DNA of 64,000 bases from an uncultured Aquimarina sp. (GCA_947498595.1 CANMKX010000002.1:124001-188000), one strand, 5' to 3'; counted from the stretch's first letter, positions 9,241 through 20,332 are shown. The notes: a model not told the origin generated them from the letters alone. Made by a program: numbers and translations.

Positions 9241-12200
9241 TTATTCAATAATAAATCGCTTAATGATACTTTGATTCTCTCCTTGAACTTTAAGTATATA
9301 CATTCCAGTTTCTAAGCTGTTCATTTGTATAGCTTTATTTGTTACATCACCAGCTTGTACTATTTGCCCAACAATATTCAACACTTGATATGTTGCTTTT
9401 GTCGGTCCTACATTATTAATAGAAATATTAAGTACTTCACCTCTTTTTAATGGATTTGGATATATCGCTACTTCAAAATTATTTTCTCCTAAAGTTGCTA
9501 CTTCTTCTCCTCCAAATGAACTCAATGCTGTTCCACATTGTCCCAAGTTAGTCCATCCTGTACTTGTTCTCTCATATAGTGTACCTTGATATGTTACTCT
9601 TGTACCTACTTGATATGTTGCGCTTGTACTGTATTCTGCTATTCCATCACAAATATCTGCTGATGAACCAGTTTCTGTAAGTTTCACATCATCTATCACG
9701 ATATCTCCTTGCCAGCTAGTACCTGTTACAACATTAAATCTTAATTGTACACCTGCTCCTATATATGATGCTAAATCAATAGTTGCAGTATTCCAGTTAC
9801 TTCCTTGACTTCCTGATATATTAAATACACTTGTCCAAGATCCTCCATTATTTGTACTCGCTTCAACATCTAATGTTCCTACAGCGTTTCCTAGCATATG
9901 ATATTGGAAACTAAAATTAGCTGCTGATAAATTGCTTAAATCAAAACATGGTGAATTAAGAATAGCTCTTTTATTTGGGTATCCTGTTCCATTTCCTGAT
10001 GCCTCTACATAAATATAAGAACTTCCTTCTACTGCTCCACTAGGTCCTGTCCCATTTGATGGTGTTCCATTTGCATCTACAGTCCAATTTAGGTCATCAC
10101 CAGTACCTTGACTCCAAGCTCCTGTTGATCCTTCAAATCCTTCTGCATATGGGAAACTAGCAATACCACCTGTACATCCTGTTGGTGTTGTAGCTCCTTC
10201 TTCAATACTCAATCCATCAATAGCTACATCACCTTGCCAGCTAGATCCTGTTACTGTATTAAGTCTTAATTGTACGCTTGCATTTCCTACATAAGATGCT
10301 AAATCTACTGTTGCTGCTGTCCAATCACTACCTTGTGCTCCTGTTCTTGTAAAAATAGTTGCCCAAGCTCCATCATTATTTGTTCTTGCTTCTACTACAA
10401 ATGTACCGATAGCATCTCCTGTCATATGATATTGGAAGTTAAGATTTGCTGAAGCAACTCCACTTAAGTCTAAACATGGTGAATTAAGTATTGCTCTTTT
10501 ATTTGGATATCCTGTTCCATTTCCTGATGCCTCTACATAAATATAAGAATTTCCTTCTACTGCTCCACTAGGTCCTGTTCCATTTGATGGTGTACCTGCT
10601 GTATTTACTGTCCAATCTAAATCATCTCCTACATCTTGTGTCCATGCACCTGTTGATCCTTCAAATCCTTCGTTATAAGGGAAACTAGATACATCCCCAG
10701 AACATCCTTGGTTTCCACCATCACATCCATTCACGAATGATACTGTTTGATCTGTTTTTCCATTAGATCCTCCATTATTATTTTCATTTGCTCCTAAACC
10801 AACACCTCTAGCAGAGAATACTGTCCAGATTAAACAGTTATATTGTCCTCCATATAAGTCTTGATCTGCTTGTAAGATTCCATCTCTCCCTGATACATAT
10901 CCTGGATTATTAGCTGTATTTTTTAATCCTTCGATTACTAAAGCCATAGCTATATTATTTCCTCCTGTTCCATTATATAAATCAGCATCAAATCCTTCTT
11001 GATCTACTAATGCCCATGTTAAGTCCCAAAGAATTGTTGCAAATCCATATCCAACTCCGTGTGGAGCTGCTAATGTATTTACATCGCTATAATCTGTTCC
11101 GTTTACCGATGTATCTGTAGAATATGGTGTTGGACGAATTCCTCCTCCATTAGGTCCTTGACCTATTACATAACTACCAACTCCTCTAGAATCTGTTCCT
11201 GCATCTCCTGCTTTCATTGTTAACATTAATCCAAACCAGTCAGACCATCCTTCACCCATTTGCTCTGATCCTCCTAAACCATTTGTAGAAGGTCCTCCTA
11301 CTAAACGGATAGAAATACCATGTCCATACTCATGTGCTATAACTACGTTATCAAAATCACCATCAATTTGTGGGTTTCCGTTCCATAAAAACATTTGCAT
11401 CCTTGGGTTTCCTCCATCTGGTGGTGTTGAAAAATTCGCGTTATTAGACCCTGATCCATCTTGTGCATCTGCATTTACTGAATCACTTCCTACTCCACCA
11501 TTTCCATAGTTATTTTCTTGAAAATTCCCACTTGCTTCATTAAATCCATATTGATACCATACATCATGCATAATATTATTCCAATAAAATAAATTTGTTG
11601 TTGCTGCATCTAAATATGTACTTGGTGCTTGATTTAAATTTAAAGAAAAATCAAATTCTAGAGCTGCTCCTCCATTAGGGGATGCTCCAGTTCCATTATT
11701 TCCGTTTGCATCGTCTTGAGCCCATACATTATTTCCTCTTGTAATTGTATATTCTGCTCCTGCTGCTCCATTAGTATCATGCCATCCATAAGGAGATGCT
11801 ACAGTATTTGCAGGATCTGTTACTATAGAACGACTTCCATGATTAGGACTTTCAACTGGGATTGGATATACATTATATTTCTCTCCTGCTAAAGTTGCCG
11901 TTGGTATCTCAGCTACTTTTACAGGTGGAGTTGTAAATAAGTCAATTGTTTCATTAGTTGCATGATTATGAGCTGCATGATTAGGTGTTCCAAAATTACA
12001 ATGTAATACCCAATCTTCAGTTTCTAATATTTTTCCAGTATTTGCATCTATATTTACATTCCACCAATGTTCTCCATTTTTTTGATATAGACTTACGTTC
12101 CAAGCTAATTTCAATTTATCTCCTATCAATTGATATACTTGTTTTACTTCGATCGGCTCTAATGATATTCCCGAATCCTTATAAATATACTTTCCATTGG

Positions 12201-12615
12201 TTTTAGCTTGAGAAGTCGCTAAGCTTTTTGGTGTACTTAGACGATGTTCTGCTACTACTTTTAGTATTGCAGCTTCTGGAGTCAATGCTGCTTTACTCAT
12301 TTCTACTTTATCTTGTATACCTTTTACAAAATGATTTATTTCCCAAGTTACCTCAGCATTTTTTACAGTTAATTTATATACTGCATCTTGTACCTCAATA
12401 CCTTGGTAATATTGATTTACATAAACGTGTTGAATGTCTGGATTAAGTGATGGCACTATATCCTTAATTTTCCATTCAGAAAAATCTTTAGAATTGAATT
12501 CTGATTTTGCAGCAGCTCCATCCAAATACCCTTGAACGATACCTTCTACACTTTGTGCGAACATTGCCTGTCCTAAAAAGAGAGCTAGAAAGACAATTGT
12601 GTACATTTTTTTCAT
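9241..12615 (-). CDS. M36 (fungalysin-like) metallopeptidase with T9SS type A sorting domain
   Basis: 'VVIAHEYGHGISIRL' (HExxH), 'EQMGEGWSDWFGLML'; two MAM-like repeats; C-terminal 'YPNPLKRGEVLNISI...GMYILKV..IIKRFIIE'. Confidence 0.88.
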   Translation of the reverse strand: MKKMYTIVFLALFLGQAMFAQSVEGIVQGYLDGAAAKSEFNSKDFSEWKIKDIVPSLNPDIQHVYVNQYYQGIEVQDAVYKLTVKNAEVTWEINHFVKGIQDKVEMSKAALTPEAAILKVVAEHRLSTPKSLATSQAKTNGKYIYKDSGISLEPIEVKQVYQLIGDKLKLAWNVSLYQKNGEHWWNVNIDANTGKILETEDWVLHCNFGTPNHAAHNHATNETIDLFTTPPVKVAEIPTATLAGEKYNVYPIPVESPNHGSRSIVTDPANTVASPYGWHDTNGAAGAEYTITRGNNVWAQDDANGNNGTGASPNGGAALEFDFSLNLNQAPSTYLDAATTNLFYWNNIMHDVWYQYGFNEASGNFQENNYGNGGVGSDSVNADAQDGSGSNNANFSTPPDGGNPRMQMFLWNGNPQIDGDFDNVVIAHEYGHGISIRLVGGPSTNGLGGSEQMGEGWSDWFGLMLTMKAGDAGTDSRGVGSYVIGQGPNGGGIRPTPYSTDTSVNGTDYSDVNTLAAPHGVGYGFATILWDLTWALVDQEGFDADLYNGTGGNNIAMALVIEGLKNTANNPGYVSGRDGILQADQDLYGGQYNCLIWTVFSARGVGLGANENNNGGSNGKTDQTVSFVNGCDGGNQGCSGDVSSFPYNEGFEGSTGAWTQDVGDDLDWTVNTAGTPSNGTGPSGAVEGNSYIYVEASGNGTGYPNKRAILNSPCLDLSGVASANLNFQYHMTGDAIGTFVVEARTNNDGAWATIFTRTGAQGSDWTAATVDLASYVGNASVQLRLNTVTGSSWQGDVAIDGLSIEEGATTPTGCTGGIASFPYAEGFEGSTGAWSQGTGDDLNWTVDANGTPSNGTGPSGAVEGSSYIYVEASGNGTGYPNKRAILNSPCFDLSNLSAANFSFQYHMLGNAVGTLDVEASTNNGGSWTSVFNISGSQGSNWNTATIDLASYIGAGVQLRFNVVTGTSWQGDIVIDDVKLTETGSSADICDGIAEYSTSATYQVGTRVTYQGTLYERTSTGWTNLGQCGTALSSFGGEEVATLGENNFEVAIYPNPLKRGEVLNISINNVGPTKATYQVLNIVGQIVQAGDVTNKAIQMNSLETGMYILKVQGENQSIIKRFIIE

Positions 12616-13174
12616 AATTATATAAAGTTTTGAATTTGTGTACTCTTAAATTACAAAAAATACTATAAATCAACACTTTACACACAATAAAAACATTTCT
12701 ACAATTAAACCGTAAATATCTTATTTAAAAAACAGTGTCTATTTATTTTGTATTATTTCTTTAAATTTTATTCATATTGTGCATTTTTAAAGAGCTTATT
12801 CAAAAAATTAAAAATATTTATTACTTATTTTTACGGTTATACCGTATTATATCTTCTCTTATAATTTCAAACTATTTATTTAAAAAACACCTTTTTTATT
12901 TTATCTAAATCTATCAAAAACATCAAAAAAGGCATCCCTCACTATTTATTTTATCATTTATTTATTTTTTTTCACCATTCCTTTTTTAATATAAAAAACG
13001 AAAATAATCCATCTTTCCTCTAAATTATAGCTCGATTAACTTCATTTTTCTCTAAATATCAGGTAATCTTTTTCTTACATAATTATTTCAGTCAGCTCAA
13101 AATTTTCAAGCATCAAATATGCTTCATTACATTCATATTAATGGTATATTAATTGCAATCGTTACTATTAAAAA

Positions 13175-13206
13175 ACAAAACTCTGCAAATTAAAAATTTA
13201 CAGAGT
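13175..13206 (-). terminator. Stem-loop downstream of OmpA-family gene
   Basis: AACTCTG..AAATT / AATTT..CAGAGTT inverted repeat. Confidence 0.4.
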
Positions 13207-13263
13207 TGAATTCTATTTAAACAAAAAATTAAAAGTATCTATCAATTTTTCAACATATTATAT

Positions 13264-14373
13264 TTAATTATTAATTAATCTAAATTCTGTTCTACGGTTT
13301 GCTGCATGCTCTCTTTCTGTACATGAAATACCATCAGCACATCGGTTTTTTAATTGTTTTTCTCCATAGCCATTTGCTACCAATCTACTATTATTAATTC
13401 CTTTTGAAATTAAATAATTAACTACTGATTGAGCTCTTCTTTCTGAGAGTTCTTGATTATTAACTTTAGATCCTCTCGAGTCGGTATGAGAAGCTATTTC
13501 CATCTTCGCTCCTGGATTATTTTTCAACACGGCCATTAATCGAGTATCAATTAGTGTTCTTGCCTGAGCTGTTAATTTTGCACTTCCTAAATTCCAATTA
13601 ATAGGTAAAGCCGAATATTCTACTAAGGCACATTCTACAGCTTTCCACTCTGTTAATCCTCCTTTTTTAATTAAAACTTCTTTTGATATTGTTTTAAATT
13701 TTGCAGGTACTATAACCTCTTCGGTATATGCATCTTTTACTAATACCGTTTTCACTACTGTAGCATATTCTGCTGGTATTTCTTCTTCTATTACTTTTGC
13801 AGGTTCTTTTACCACTAATTTTTTATACGTAGCTGTTTTTTCATTTATTTCGTTTTTTACAGTATTTGCATCATTTTTTAAAACTCTTGTAGGTATAGAG
13901 ACATATTCTGCTGGATAGCCTTTATAACACCAATATCTACAATCATCTGGATTACTAGATTCACAATCTGGAGCGGGTGAACCTAACTCCCATTGTGCAA
14001 ATGCAGGTTTTATTTCTACAACTTCTGATCCATTACCTAATGATGCTGGTATTATTCTTAAACTAGAAGCTGTTTGCTTTTTAATATAAGTTACTGTAGT
14101 TGTTTCGTATTTTGCAGGAACAATTCGCAATTTTTTAGTTCCTTCTTTTACTAACACTTTTTCTTTTACAGTTTCATATACTGCTGGAAAAGTTTTTAGT
14201 TTTTTATACTCAGGTGCAATTTTAACTTGAACTTCTTTATTTTCATAGACATCTGGTGTTGTACATCGGATATAACATTCCCCAGGTTTAGGATTTGATG
14301 GTAAATCTTGAGCATACAAATTCCCTCCGATTCCTAATAAAATTATTAATCCTATTAATTTTTTCATATTCAA
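13264..14373 (-). CDS. OmpA-family protein with internal VxPAxY repeats
   Basis: C-terminal 'HTDSRGSKVNNQELSERRAQSVVNYLISKGI' OmpA peptidoglycan-binding motif. Confidence 0.85.
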   Translation of the reverse strand: MNMKKLIGLIILLGIGGNLYAQDLPSNPKPGECYIRCTTPDVYENKEVQVKIAPEYKKLKTFPAVYETVKEKVLVKEGTKKLRIVPAKYETTTVTYIKKQTASSLRIIPASLGNGSEVVEIKPAFAQWELGSPAPDCESSNPDDCRYWCYKGYPAEYVSIPTRVLKNDANTVKNEINEKTATYKKLVVKEPAKVIEEEIPAEYATVVKTVLVKDAYTEEVIVPAKFKTISKEVLIKKGGLTEWKAVECALVEYSALPINWNLGSAKLTAQARTLIDTRLMAVLKNNPGAKMEIASHTDSRGSKVNNQELSERRAQSVVNYLISKGINNSRLVANGYGEKQLKNRCADGISCTEREHAANRRTEFRLINN

Positions 14374-14399
14374 AATGAGTTAATAATGGTTAGTAATTC

Positions 14400-16349
14400 T
14401 TATTGTATTATTATAAATTCACTTCTTCTATTTAATTGATGCTCGATTTCTGAGCAGTCTACTCCATCTTTACATTTATTCAATAATGTCGATTCTCCAT
14501 ATCCTCTACCTGTTATACGTTTCTTATCTATTCCTCCTTTTTTTATTATATAAGAAATCGTACTTCTGGCTCTTCGTTCACTAAGATTCTTGTTATAACT
14601 ACTATTTGCTCGACTATCGGTATGAGATCGTACGTCTATTTTTAGTGATGGATATTTTTGTAATGCTGCTATGATTTTTTGTAATTCTATCGCTGCATCC
14701 GGACGGATTTTTGATTTATTTAAATCAAAATAAATAATTTCTAATTTTAATATTTTAGATAAATCATCTCCTGGTATTGCTGTTCTATTAGTTAAGTTAT
14801 CTTTCCCTAATTTTAAGGGAATATTAAACTCGTGTTCTAATATCTCATTGGAACTTAAGCGTTCTTCTGTAAATCCATAAGTTATTTCACTTGCTCTTAT
14901 TACATAATCTTGATTGCATTCTATATTAAATCGATATGTTCCTGCTGTAGTTGTTGTTGTTCGTTCTAACTCCTTATTTGAACCATCCATTAGGATCACC
15001 GTTGCATTGGTTAACTTTTTTCCTGTGTTTTTATCTGTTACTGTTCCACTTAAGTATTGCTTACAGCCCGTGATCAAAGGGGACAATTGTTTGAATTTGT
15101 AGATATCATCACTTCCCATTCCTCCTTTTCGATTGCTCGAAAAATATCCGGTTTTACTTTCTTCGTCTATTATAAAGGTAAAATCATCATCTGAGCTATT
15201 GATCGGCCTTCCTACATTATAAGGATTGGTTAATTCTCCTTCTTCTTGTACTGATACAAAAACATCCAATCCTCCTAAGCCTGTATGACCATCACTTGCA
15301 AAAAATAGTTGATTGGATGCACTAATAAATGGAAAAGTCTCTCTTCCTTCGGTATTAATATTGTCTCCTAAATTCTCTGGCTTTCCAAAACTCCCATCTC
15401 TGGCTATTGCTACTTTAAAAATATCTGACTCTCCAATGCTTCCTGGCATATTACTCGCAAAATATAATGTTTTTCCATCTGAAGATAAACTAGGGTGTGC
15501 TACTGAGTATTCATCGCTATTAAATGGTAATTCGATCACATCTTGCCATTTTTTTCCATTAAAAACTGCTCGGTATAACTTTAATAATGTTGTTCCTTGT
15601 TCATTACTCTTTAATGATCTCTTGGTGTAATTATTTCTTGTAAAATAAACAGTATCTCCTGTCTTATTAAAGGTTGCTGAGGATTCGTGGAATTTTGTGT
15701 TTATTCTTCCTTTTAGTTTCCTTGGTTTTACTTCTTCTTGTTCTTGTGGTATCGTAAATAAATCTAAAAATGGCATTTCATTCCATTCATGAATAATACG
15801 TTTTGAGGTGTTTCCTTTTCGTGATGAAGCAAAAACAAGCGCATCATTATGAAAGCTTGGTCCATAATCTGAATATTTTGAATTTATTGCCATCTTTGCT
15901 AATTCAAACTTTCCTGATTGAATTTCTATAAAATTTAAATAATCTCTAGTTTTCATGAAAGTCTTTCCTCGATTGTCGGAGCTTTTTTGGATATTAAATT
16001 TCTCCATCACCTTATCCGCTGCTTCATACTTTTTTATGCTTTTTAAGCTTTGTGCGTATCTAAATAGGTATTCATTCTTTACTTCTGATGGATATTCTTT
16101 TAACAATGCTTCATACCATTTTACTGATTTTTCTAATTCTGCATTAAAATAATAGGAGTCTCCTAATTTTTCGTACAACGATGCTGAGGTGTATCCTTTT
16201 GAAGCTACATCTAGATAGATTGCTCTTGCATCTATATAAGCATACTGAGCAAAGTTTTTATCTGCTTTGGCTATTCGTTTTTCTTGCGACATGACCAAAC
16301 AAGTAAATAGTAATAATATTGCTGTACTTATGTGTTTCGTTATACTCAT
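14400..16349 (-). CDS. PD40 beta-propeller / carboxypeptidase-regulatory-like / OmpA protein (PorE-like architecture)
   Basis: PD40 repeats, 'GTVTDKNTGKKLTNATVILMDG', C-terminal 'RSHTDSRANSSYNKNLSERRARSTISYI'. Confidence 0.85.
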   Translation of the reverse strand: MSITKHISTAILLLFTCLVMSQEKRIAKADKNFAQYAYIDARAIYLDVASKGYTSASLYEKLGDSYYFNAELEKSVKWYEALLKEYPSEVKNEYLFRYAQSLKSIKKYEAADKVMEKFNIQKSSDNRGKTFMKTRDYLNFIEIQSGKFELAKMAINSKYSDYGPSFHNDALVFASSRKGNTSKRIIHEWNEMPFLDLFTIPQEQEEVKPRKLKGRINTKFHESSATFNKTGDTVYFTRNNYTKRSLKSNEQGTTLLKLYRAVFNGKKWQDVIELPFNSDEYSVAHPSLSSDGKTLYFASNMPGSIGESDIFKVAIARDGSFGKPENLGDNINTEGRETFPFISASNQLFFASDGHTGLGGLDVFVSVQEEGELTNPYNVGRPINSSDDDFTFIIDEESKTGYFSSNRKGGMGSDDIYKFKQLSPLITGCKQYLSGTVTDKNTGKKLTNATVILMDGSNKELERTTTTTAGTYRFNIECNQDYVIRASEITYGFTEERLSSNEILEHEFNIPLKLGKDNLTNRTAIPGDDLSKILKLEIIYFDLNKSKIRPDAAIELQKIIAALQKYPSLKIDVRSHTDSRANSSYNKNLSERRARSTISYIIKKGGIDKKRITGRGYGESTLLNKCKDGVDCSEIEHQLNRRSEFIIIQ

Positions 16350-16365
16350 AATATTCCCTTTGATG

Positions 16366-17370
16366 TTAAAAGAATCGTGGTGTAATCATTCTATTGTATT
16401 TCTTGAAAAATTCGTAGCGAATTAAAACCTCATAACTACCGTCATTAAAACTCGTATTTCCTAATTCTGTCGTTTCTCTATCATATGCAAAACCGATGAG
16501 CATCGAATCTGATAATTGAAAACCTAATATTCCGCTTACTGCGGCATCCCATCTATACCCTCCTCCGATTATAAATTTATCATACAATAATAAACTTGCT
16601 GATACGTCTACTTGCAATGGTGCTCCTGAAACGGCTTTGGCTAACAATGCTGGTTTTAATTTAACTTCTGTACTCAAATCAAAAGCATACCCCATGATCA
16701 AATAATAATTAATCCGCTCTCTTGCGATAAAACTTGATGAATTTGAACTCGTTGTTGTTGCACTTTCATCAAAATGATCCGTTTCTAATAAATTTGGGGC
16801 ACTAAGTCCTATATAAAATTTATTGGTATGATAATACAGTCCTACTCCTACATTTGGGCTAAATTTATTCTCTATTGAATTCTCAAAATTAGGATCGTTT
16901 ATATCAAATCGTGTTAGTTTATTAAAATCTACATCCAATAAATGTCCTCCTGCTTTGAGTCCAAAACTTAATTTTCCTATTTCGGAAGTTTGTATTGTGT
17001 ATGAAAAGTCTATATCCAAGTATGTTTCTTGTGTAGGGCCTATCTCATCTCTCACTAATGAAATTCCTATTCCTACTTGATTTTTACCTCCTAATGGCGT
17101 GTGTCCTGATAAGGTTAATGATCTAGGGGCACCATCTAATCCAACCCACTGACTCCTATGCAACCCTACAATACTTAAAACTCCTCTACTTCCAGCATAG
17201 GCTGGATTTATACTTATAGTATTGTACATGTATTGTGTATACTGTGCATCTTGTTGACCGTAACTAAATCCTGAGAATATAAAACTCAATCCAATCACTA
17301 TATTTTTTAATCGTATTGTTTTCATAACAGTCTTGCTTATTTGTATACTTATAGTTTCAGTACATCTCAC
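16366..17370 (-). CDS. PorP/SprF family type IX secretion/gliding membrane protein
   Basis: 'QDAQYTQYMYNTISINPAYAGSRGVLSIVGLHRSQWVGLDGAPRSLTLSGHTPL'. Confidence 0.9.
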   Translation of the reverse strand: MRCTETISIQISKTVMKTIRLKNIVIGLSFIFSGFSYGQQDAQYTQYMYNTISINPAYAGSRGVLSIVGLHRSQWVGLDGAPRSLTLSGHTPLGGKNQVGIGISLVRDEIGPTQETYLDIDFSYTIQTSEIGKLSFGLKAGGHLLDVDFNKLTRFDINDPNFENSIENKFSPNVGVGLYYHTNKFYIGLSAPNLLETDHFDESATTTSSNSSSFIARERINYYLIMGYAFDLSTEVKLKPALLAKAVSGAPLQVDVSASLLLYDKFIIGGGYRWDAAVSGILGFQLSDSMLIGFAYDRETTELGNTSFNDGSYEVLIRYEFFKKYNRMITPRFF

Positions 17371-17743
17371 GAATACCTATTTATATTATCTAAGTAAGTA
17401 TTCATACTACGAAAATGAGAAAGGAAATAATCTTTGATATTTTTAGAACTTAGAAACCTATTGGATTTAATCATTTTTACTAAAAACCATTCTTTTATAC
17501 GATCTGATTTTTAATGCTTGATAATACCTTTTAATCTATGGTTTAAGTGTATTCTTATATTGTATCAACTATGTTGTAAATTAACCTCCCCAGTTATATT
17601 AAGTAATTTTTAACATTATAAATCTAGTTATATTTTCTTAAAACAACTTATTGAATACACTCAAAAAAAATACATTAAAACCTCATAATCAACAATTTAA
17701 ACTACAATACATTTTACACAACCATAACAATTGCTCTTGATTC

Positions 17744-17879
17744 AAAATAATCATCAAGCATTAATCAATTTGTTTTTGGTATGTTTTAGAAGAGAAACAA
17801 AAAAAGCTTCATATTTCTATGAAGCTTTTTCTTAGTAGCGGGAACTGGACTCGAACCAGTGACCTTCGGGTTATGAGCC
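17744..17879. repeat. attL plus extended tRNA-flank repeat
   Basis: Matches 54884-55023 with a few mismatches; last 47 bp identical. Confidence 0.85.
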
Positions 17880-18048
17880 TTGTCTTTATTGTATTTAAAT
17901 ATTCATAAAGCACATAAATACAGCCATTTGATATAAAATCAATTCCATTAAAGTACATTTTAAACCATGTAAAAAGTAAAAATGTTTTAGGAATGTTTTA
18001 GGTAATTTTATTCCTGTTTTATAACTTTACCATATCAAAAAAACATCT

Positions 18049-19389
18049 ATGGCATCAGTAAAGATAATACTTTGGAAGCATGATAAGAAAAAAGATGGTT
18101 CTTGTCCTTTAGCTCTGAGAATTACCAAAAATAGAAAACCGAGATATATTTTTACAGGAGAATATATTTTTGAGAAGGATTGGGATACAAAAGCAAGTAA
18201 AGTAAAAAAGTCTCATCCCAATTCTACTCGCCTTAATAATTTGCTACTAAAAAAGCTCAGTGAAGCCCATGCAACACTATTAGAGACAGAAATAAGGGAC
18301 GAAAACTTAACCACTAAACAAATACAAACAAAAGTTAAAAGAAAAGGCTCTAATGTCTCCTTTTTTCAACTAGCATCGGATAGAATTAAAGATAAGTACG
18401 AAAAAGGAACTTTTTCAGTAGCAAGAGCTGAACTTTCTATACTTCATAACATACAAGAATTTTTAATATATAATCCTGCTGATCCTAAATTATTGGTTAT
18501 AGATAAAATTAGAGAACGACGAAAAAATCGTATTTCTAAGGCTCGTAAATATCAAAATTCTGTTACTGATGAAATAAGGTTTTTTTCAAAGAATAAAAAC
18601 TTATTATTTCAAGATATTAATAATAGTTTTATTAATAAATACAAAATTTTTTGTTCTTCTTATTTAGAGCAAAAAACAAGAACTATAACGAATCAATTAA
18701 TATTTATACGCACGCTTTATAATTCAGCGATAAAAGAGGGGATAGCAAATAAAAAAGATTATCCTTTTGCGGGAGAAAACGAAAAAATAAAAATCAAATC
18801 GAGTAATAAAATTGGGCTTACTAAACGAGAAATAGAAAAAATAGAAAATTTGCAATTAGAGCCAAACACTCCAATCTGGCATACAAAAAACGTATTCTTA
18901 TTTTCATACTATTTTGCAGGAGTTCGTATTTCTGATGTATTAGAGCTTAAATGGTTCAACTTTGTAGATGGTAGACTTTACTATGAAATGAATAAAAATG
19001 AAAAACCTGTGAGCTTAAAAATTCCTGAGAAAGCATTAGGCATACTATCTTTGTATGCAAAAAGTAAAGAAAATAACGCTGATTATGTTTTTCCGTTTCT
19101 CAAAAAAGCAGATCAAAACAACAAAGAAGATATTTTTATAAAAACTCGCAACGCATCTAAGCTTTTTAATAAGTACCTGAAGCGAATTGCAGAAAAATGC
19201 AACATAGAAAAAAACCTATCAAACCATATAGCTCGTCATACATTCGGAAACATTGCTGGTGATAAAATAAACCCTTTGATGCTTCAAAAGCTATATCGCC
19301 ATAGTAATCTAAAAACTACTATAAACTATCAAGCTAATTTTATTCATAAAGAAGCGGATGATGCTTTGGACATGGTTTTAAATTCTTAA
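18049..19389 (+). CDS. Tyrosine-type site-specific integrase
   Basis: Catalytic pattern 'AGVRISDVLELKWF', 'NHIARHTFGNIAGDK', 'LYRHSNLKTTINYQ'. Confidence 0.92.
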   Translation: MASVKIILWKHDKKKDGSCPLALRITKNRKPRYIFTGEYIFEKDWDTKASKVKKSHPNSTRLNNLLLKKLSEAHATLLETEIRDENLTTKQIQTKVKRKGSNVSFFQLASDRIKDKYEKGTFSVARAELSILHNIQEFLIYNPADPKLLVIDKIRERRKNRISKARKYQNSVTDEIRFFSKNKNLLFQDINNSFINKYKIFCSSYLEQKTRTITNQLIFIRTLYNSAIKEGIANKKDYPFAGENEKIKIKSSNKIGLTKREIEKIENLQLEPNTPIWHTKNVFLFSYYFAGVRISDVLELKWFNFVDGRLYYEMNKNEKPVSLKIPEKALGILSLYAKSKENNADYVFPFLKKADQNNKEDIFIKTRNASKLFNKYLKRIAEKCNIEKNLSNHIARHTFGNIAGDKINPLMLQKLYRHSNLKTTINYQANFIHKEADDALDMVLNS

Positions 19390-19489
19390 AGCTTATCATA
19401 ATCCATTAATGAACAAGAGATACTATATTGTTTTTCAACAATACTGGTTTTGAGAGAATTCTTGGTCAAAGCTAATCTTCACAGAAAAC

Positions 19490-19521
19490 AACACGGATTT
19501 TCTCTGTAATTCCTCCGTGTT
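19490..19521 (+). terminator. Stem-loop after integrase gene
   Basis: AACACGGA / TCCGTGTT inverted repeat followed by tttat. Confidence 0.4.
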
Positions 19522-19581
19522 TTATTTCTGTTTTAAAGATTGCTGGAATGCCAAAGAATATAAATCAAAACTTAAGGCATT

Positions 19582-20046
19582 ATGGAAAATTCAAAAGCTC
19601 TATCGCAATTCACTATTGGAGAAATAGAATTATCGTACAGAAAGAAAATCAAAACACCATTTCAGAAGATTACAAACTCTCAAACGGCTAATGAATGCAT
19701 AAGAAAGGTGTTCCCAGTAACGCAAATCAATTACCGAGAACACTTTTATGTAGTATATCTAAATAATTCGAATGAGATTCTTGGGTATCAGTTAATAAGT
19801 GTTGGCGGTATCACGGCAACAATGGTAGATATCAGAATCGTTTTTCAAGGAGCGTTACTAGCCCATGCAACAGCAATAATTCTATGTCATAATCATCCAA
19901 GTGGCTCAGTGAAAGTTTCTCGTCCAGATAAAGAGCTGACGGAAAAAATTCAAGCCGCAGGAGAACTGTTAGATATTAAAATTTTAGATCATATAATAAT
20001 TACTGAAAACAACTATTACAGCTTTGCTGATGATGGAAACCTCTAA
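19582..20046 (+). CDS. RadC-like JAB-domain protein
   Basis: 'AIILCHNHPSGSVKVSRPDKELTEKIQAAGELLDIKILDHIIIT'. Confidence 0.88.
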   Translation: MENSKALSQFTIGEIELSYRKKIKTPFQKITNSQTANECIRKVFPVTQINYREHFYVVYLNNSNEILGYQLISVGGITATMVDIRIVFQGALLAHATAIILCHNHPSGSVKVSRPDKELTEKIQAAGELLDIKILDHIIITENNYYSFADDGNL

Positions 20047-20070
20047 GAATTAAAAAATATGTTTAGAGGA

Positions 20071-20097
20071 AACCGAGTTTAATGCTCGGTTTTTTTG
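20071..20097 (+). terminator. Rho-independent terminator
   Basis: AACCGAG / CTCGGTT stem then T-run. Confidence 0.7.
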
Positions 20098-20297
20098 TGT
20101 TTCATGTTGTCCTTACGAGCTTCTTGGAATGAAAGAATATCTTTTTTGAGAAATATTTTCCCAGCAGAAGTAGTTACAAAAGGAACTTTATAGTTCTTCA
20201 TAAGAATATGAGTACGATTTTTAGATATATTTAAAAATGTAGCTATATCGCCGATAGCCCAAAGTTCAAGCGTTTTTATATCTAAAGAGTTCATCAA
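20079..20297 (-). CDS. Excisionase-like HTH protein
   Basis: 'WAIGDIATFLNISKNRTHILMKNYKVPFVTTSAGKIFLKKDI'. Confidence 0.6.
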   Translation of the reverse strand: MMNSLDIKTLELWAIGDIATFLNISKNRTHILMKNYKVPFVTTSAGKIFLKKDILSFQEARKDNMKHKKTEH

Positions 20298-20332
20298 AAA
20301 AAGTATCTCTTTTTTTAGTCTCCTGAACAGAT

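Noticed and set aside
9690-10700. Repetitive DNA that might suggest a CRISPR or tandem repeat array
   Set aside because: Only two copies of a ~480-bp in-frame coding unit; it is a protein domain duplication. No CRISPR-like short repeats with spacers were seen in the window.
12488-12685. Minus-strand ORF of 65 aa upstream of the M36 gene
   Set aside because: Overlaps the M36 peptidase start in another frame; the signal peptide of the 1124-aa protein is clearly the real start.
12701-13170. AT-rich intergenic segment as possible origin or promoter island
   Set aside because: Only low-complexity AT-rich sequence; no repeated boxes or clear stems beyond the terminator near 13190.
17836-17880. 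A second tRNA gene at the left end
   Set aside because: Only the 3' half of the tRNA sequence is present and it runs into unrelated sequence at 17880; it is an att fragment.
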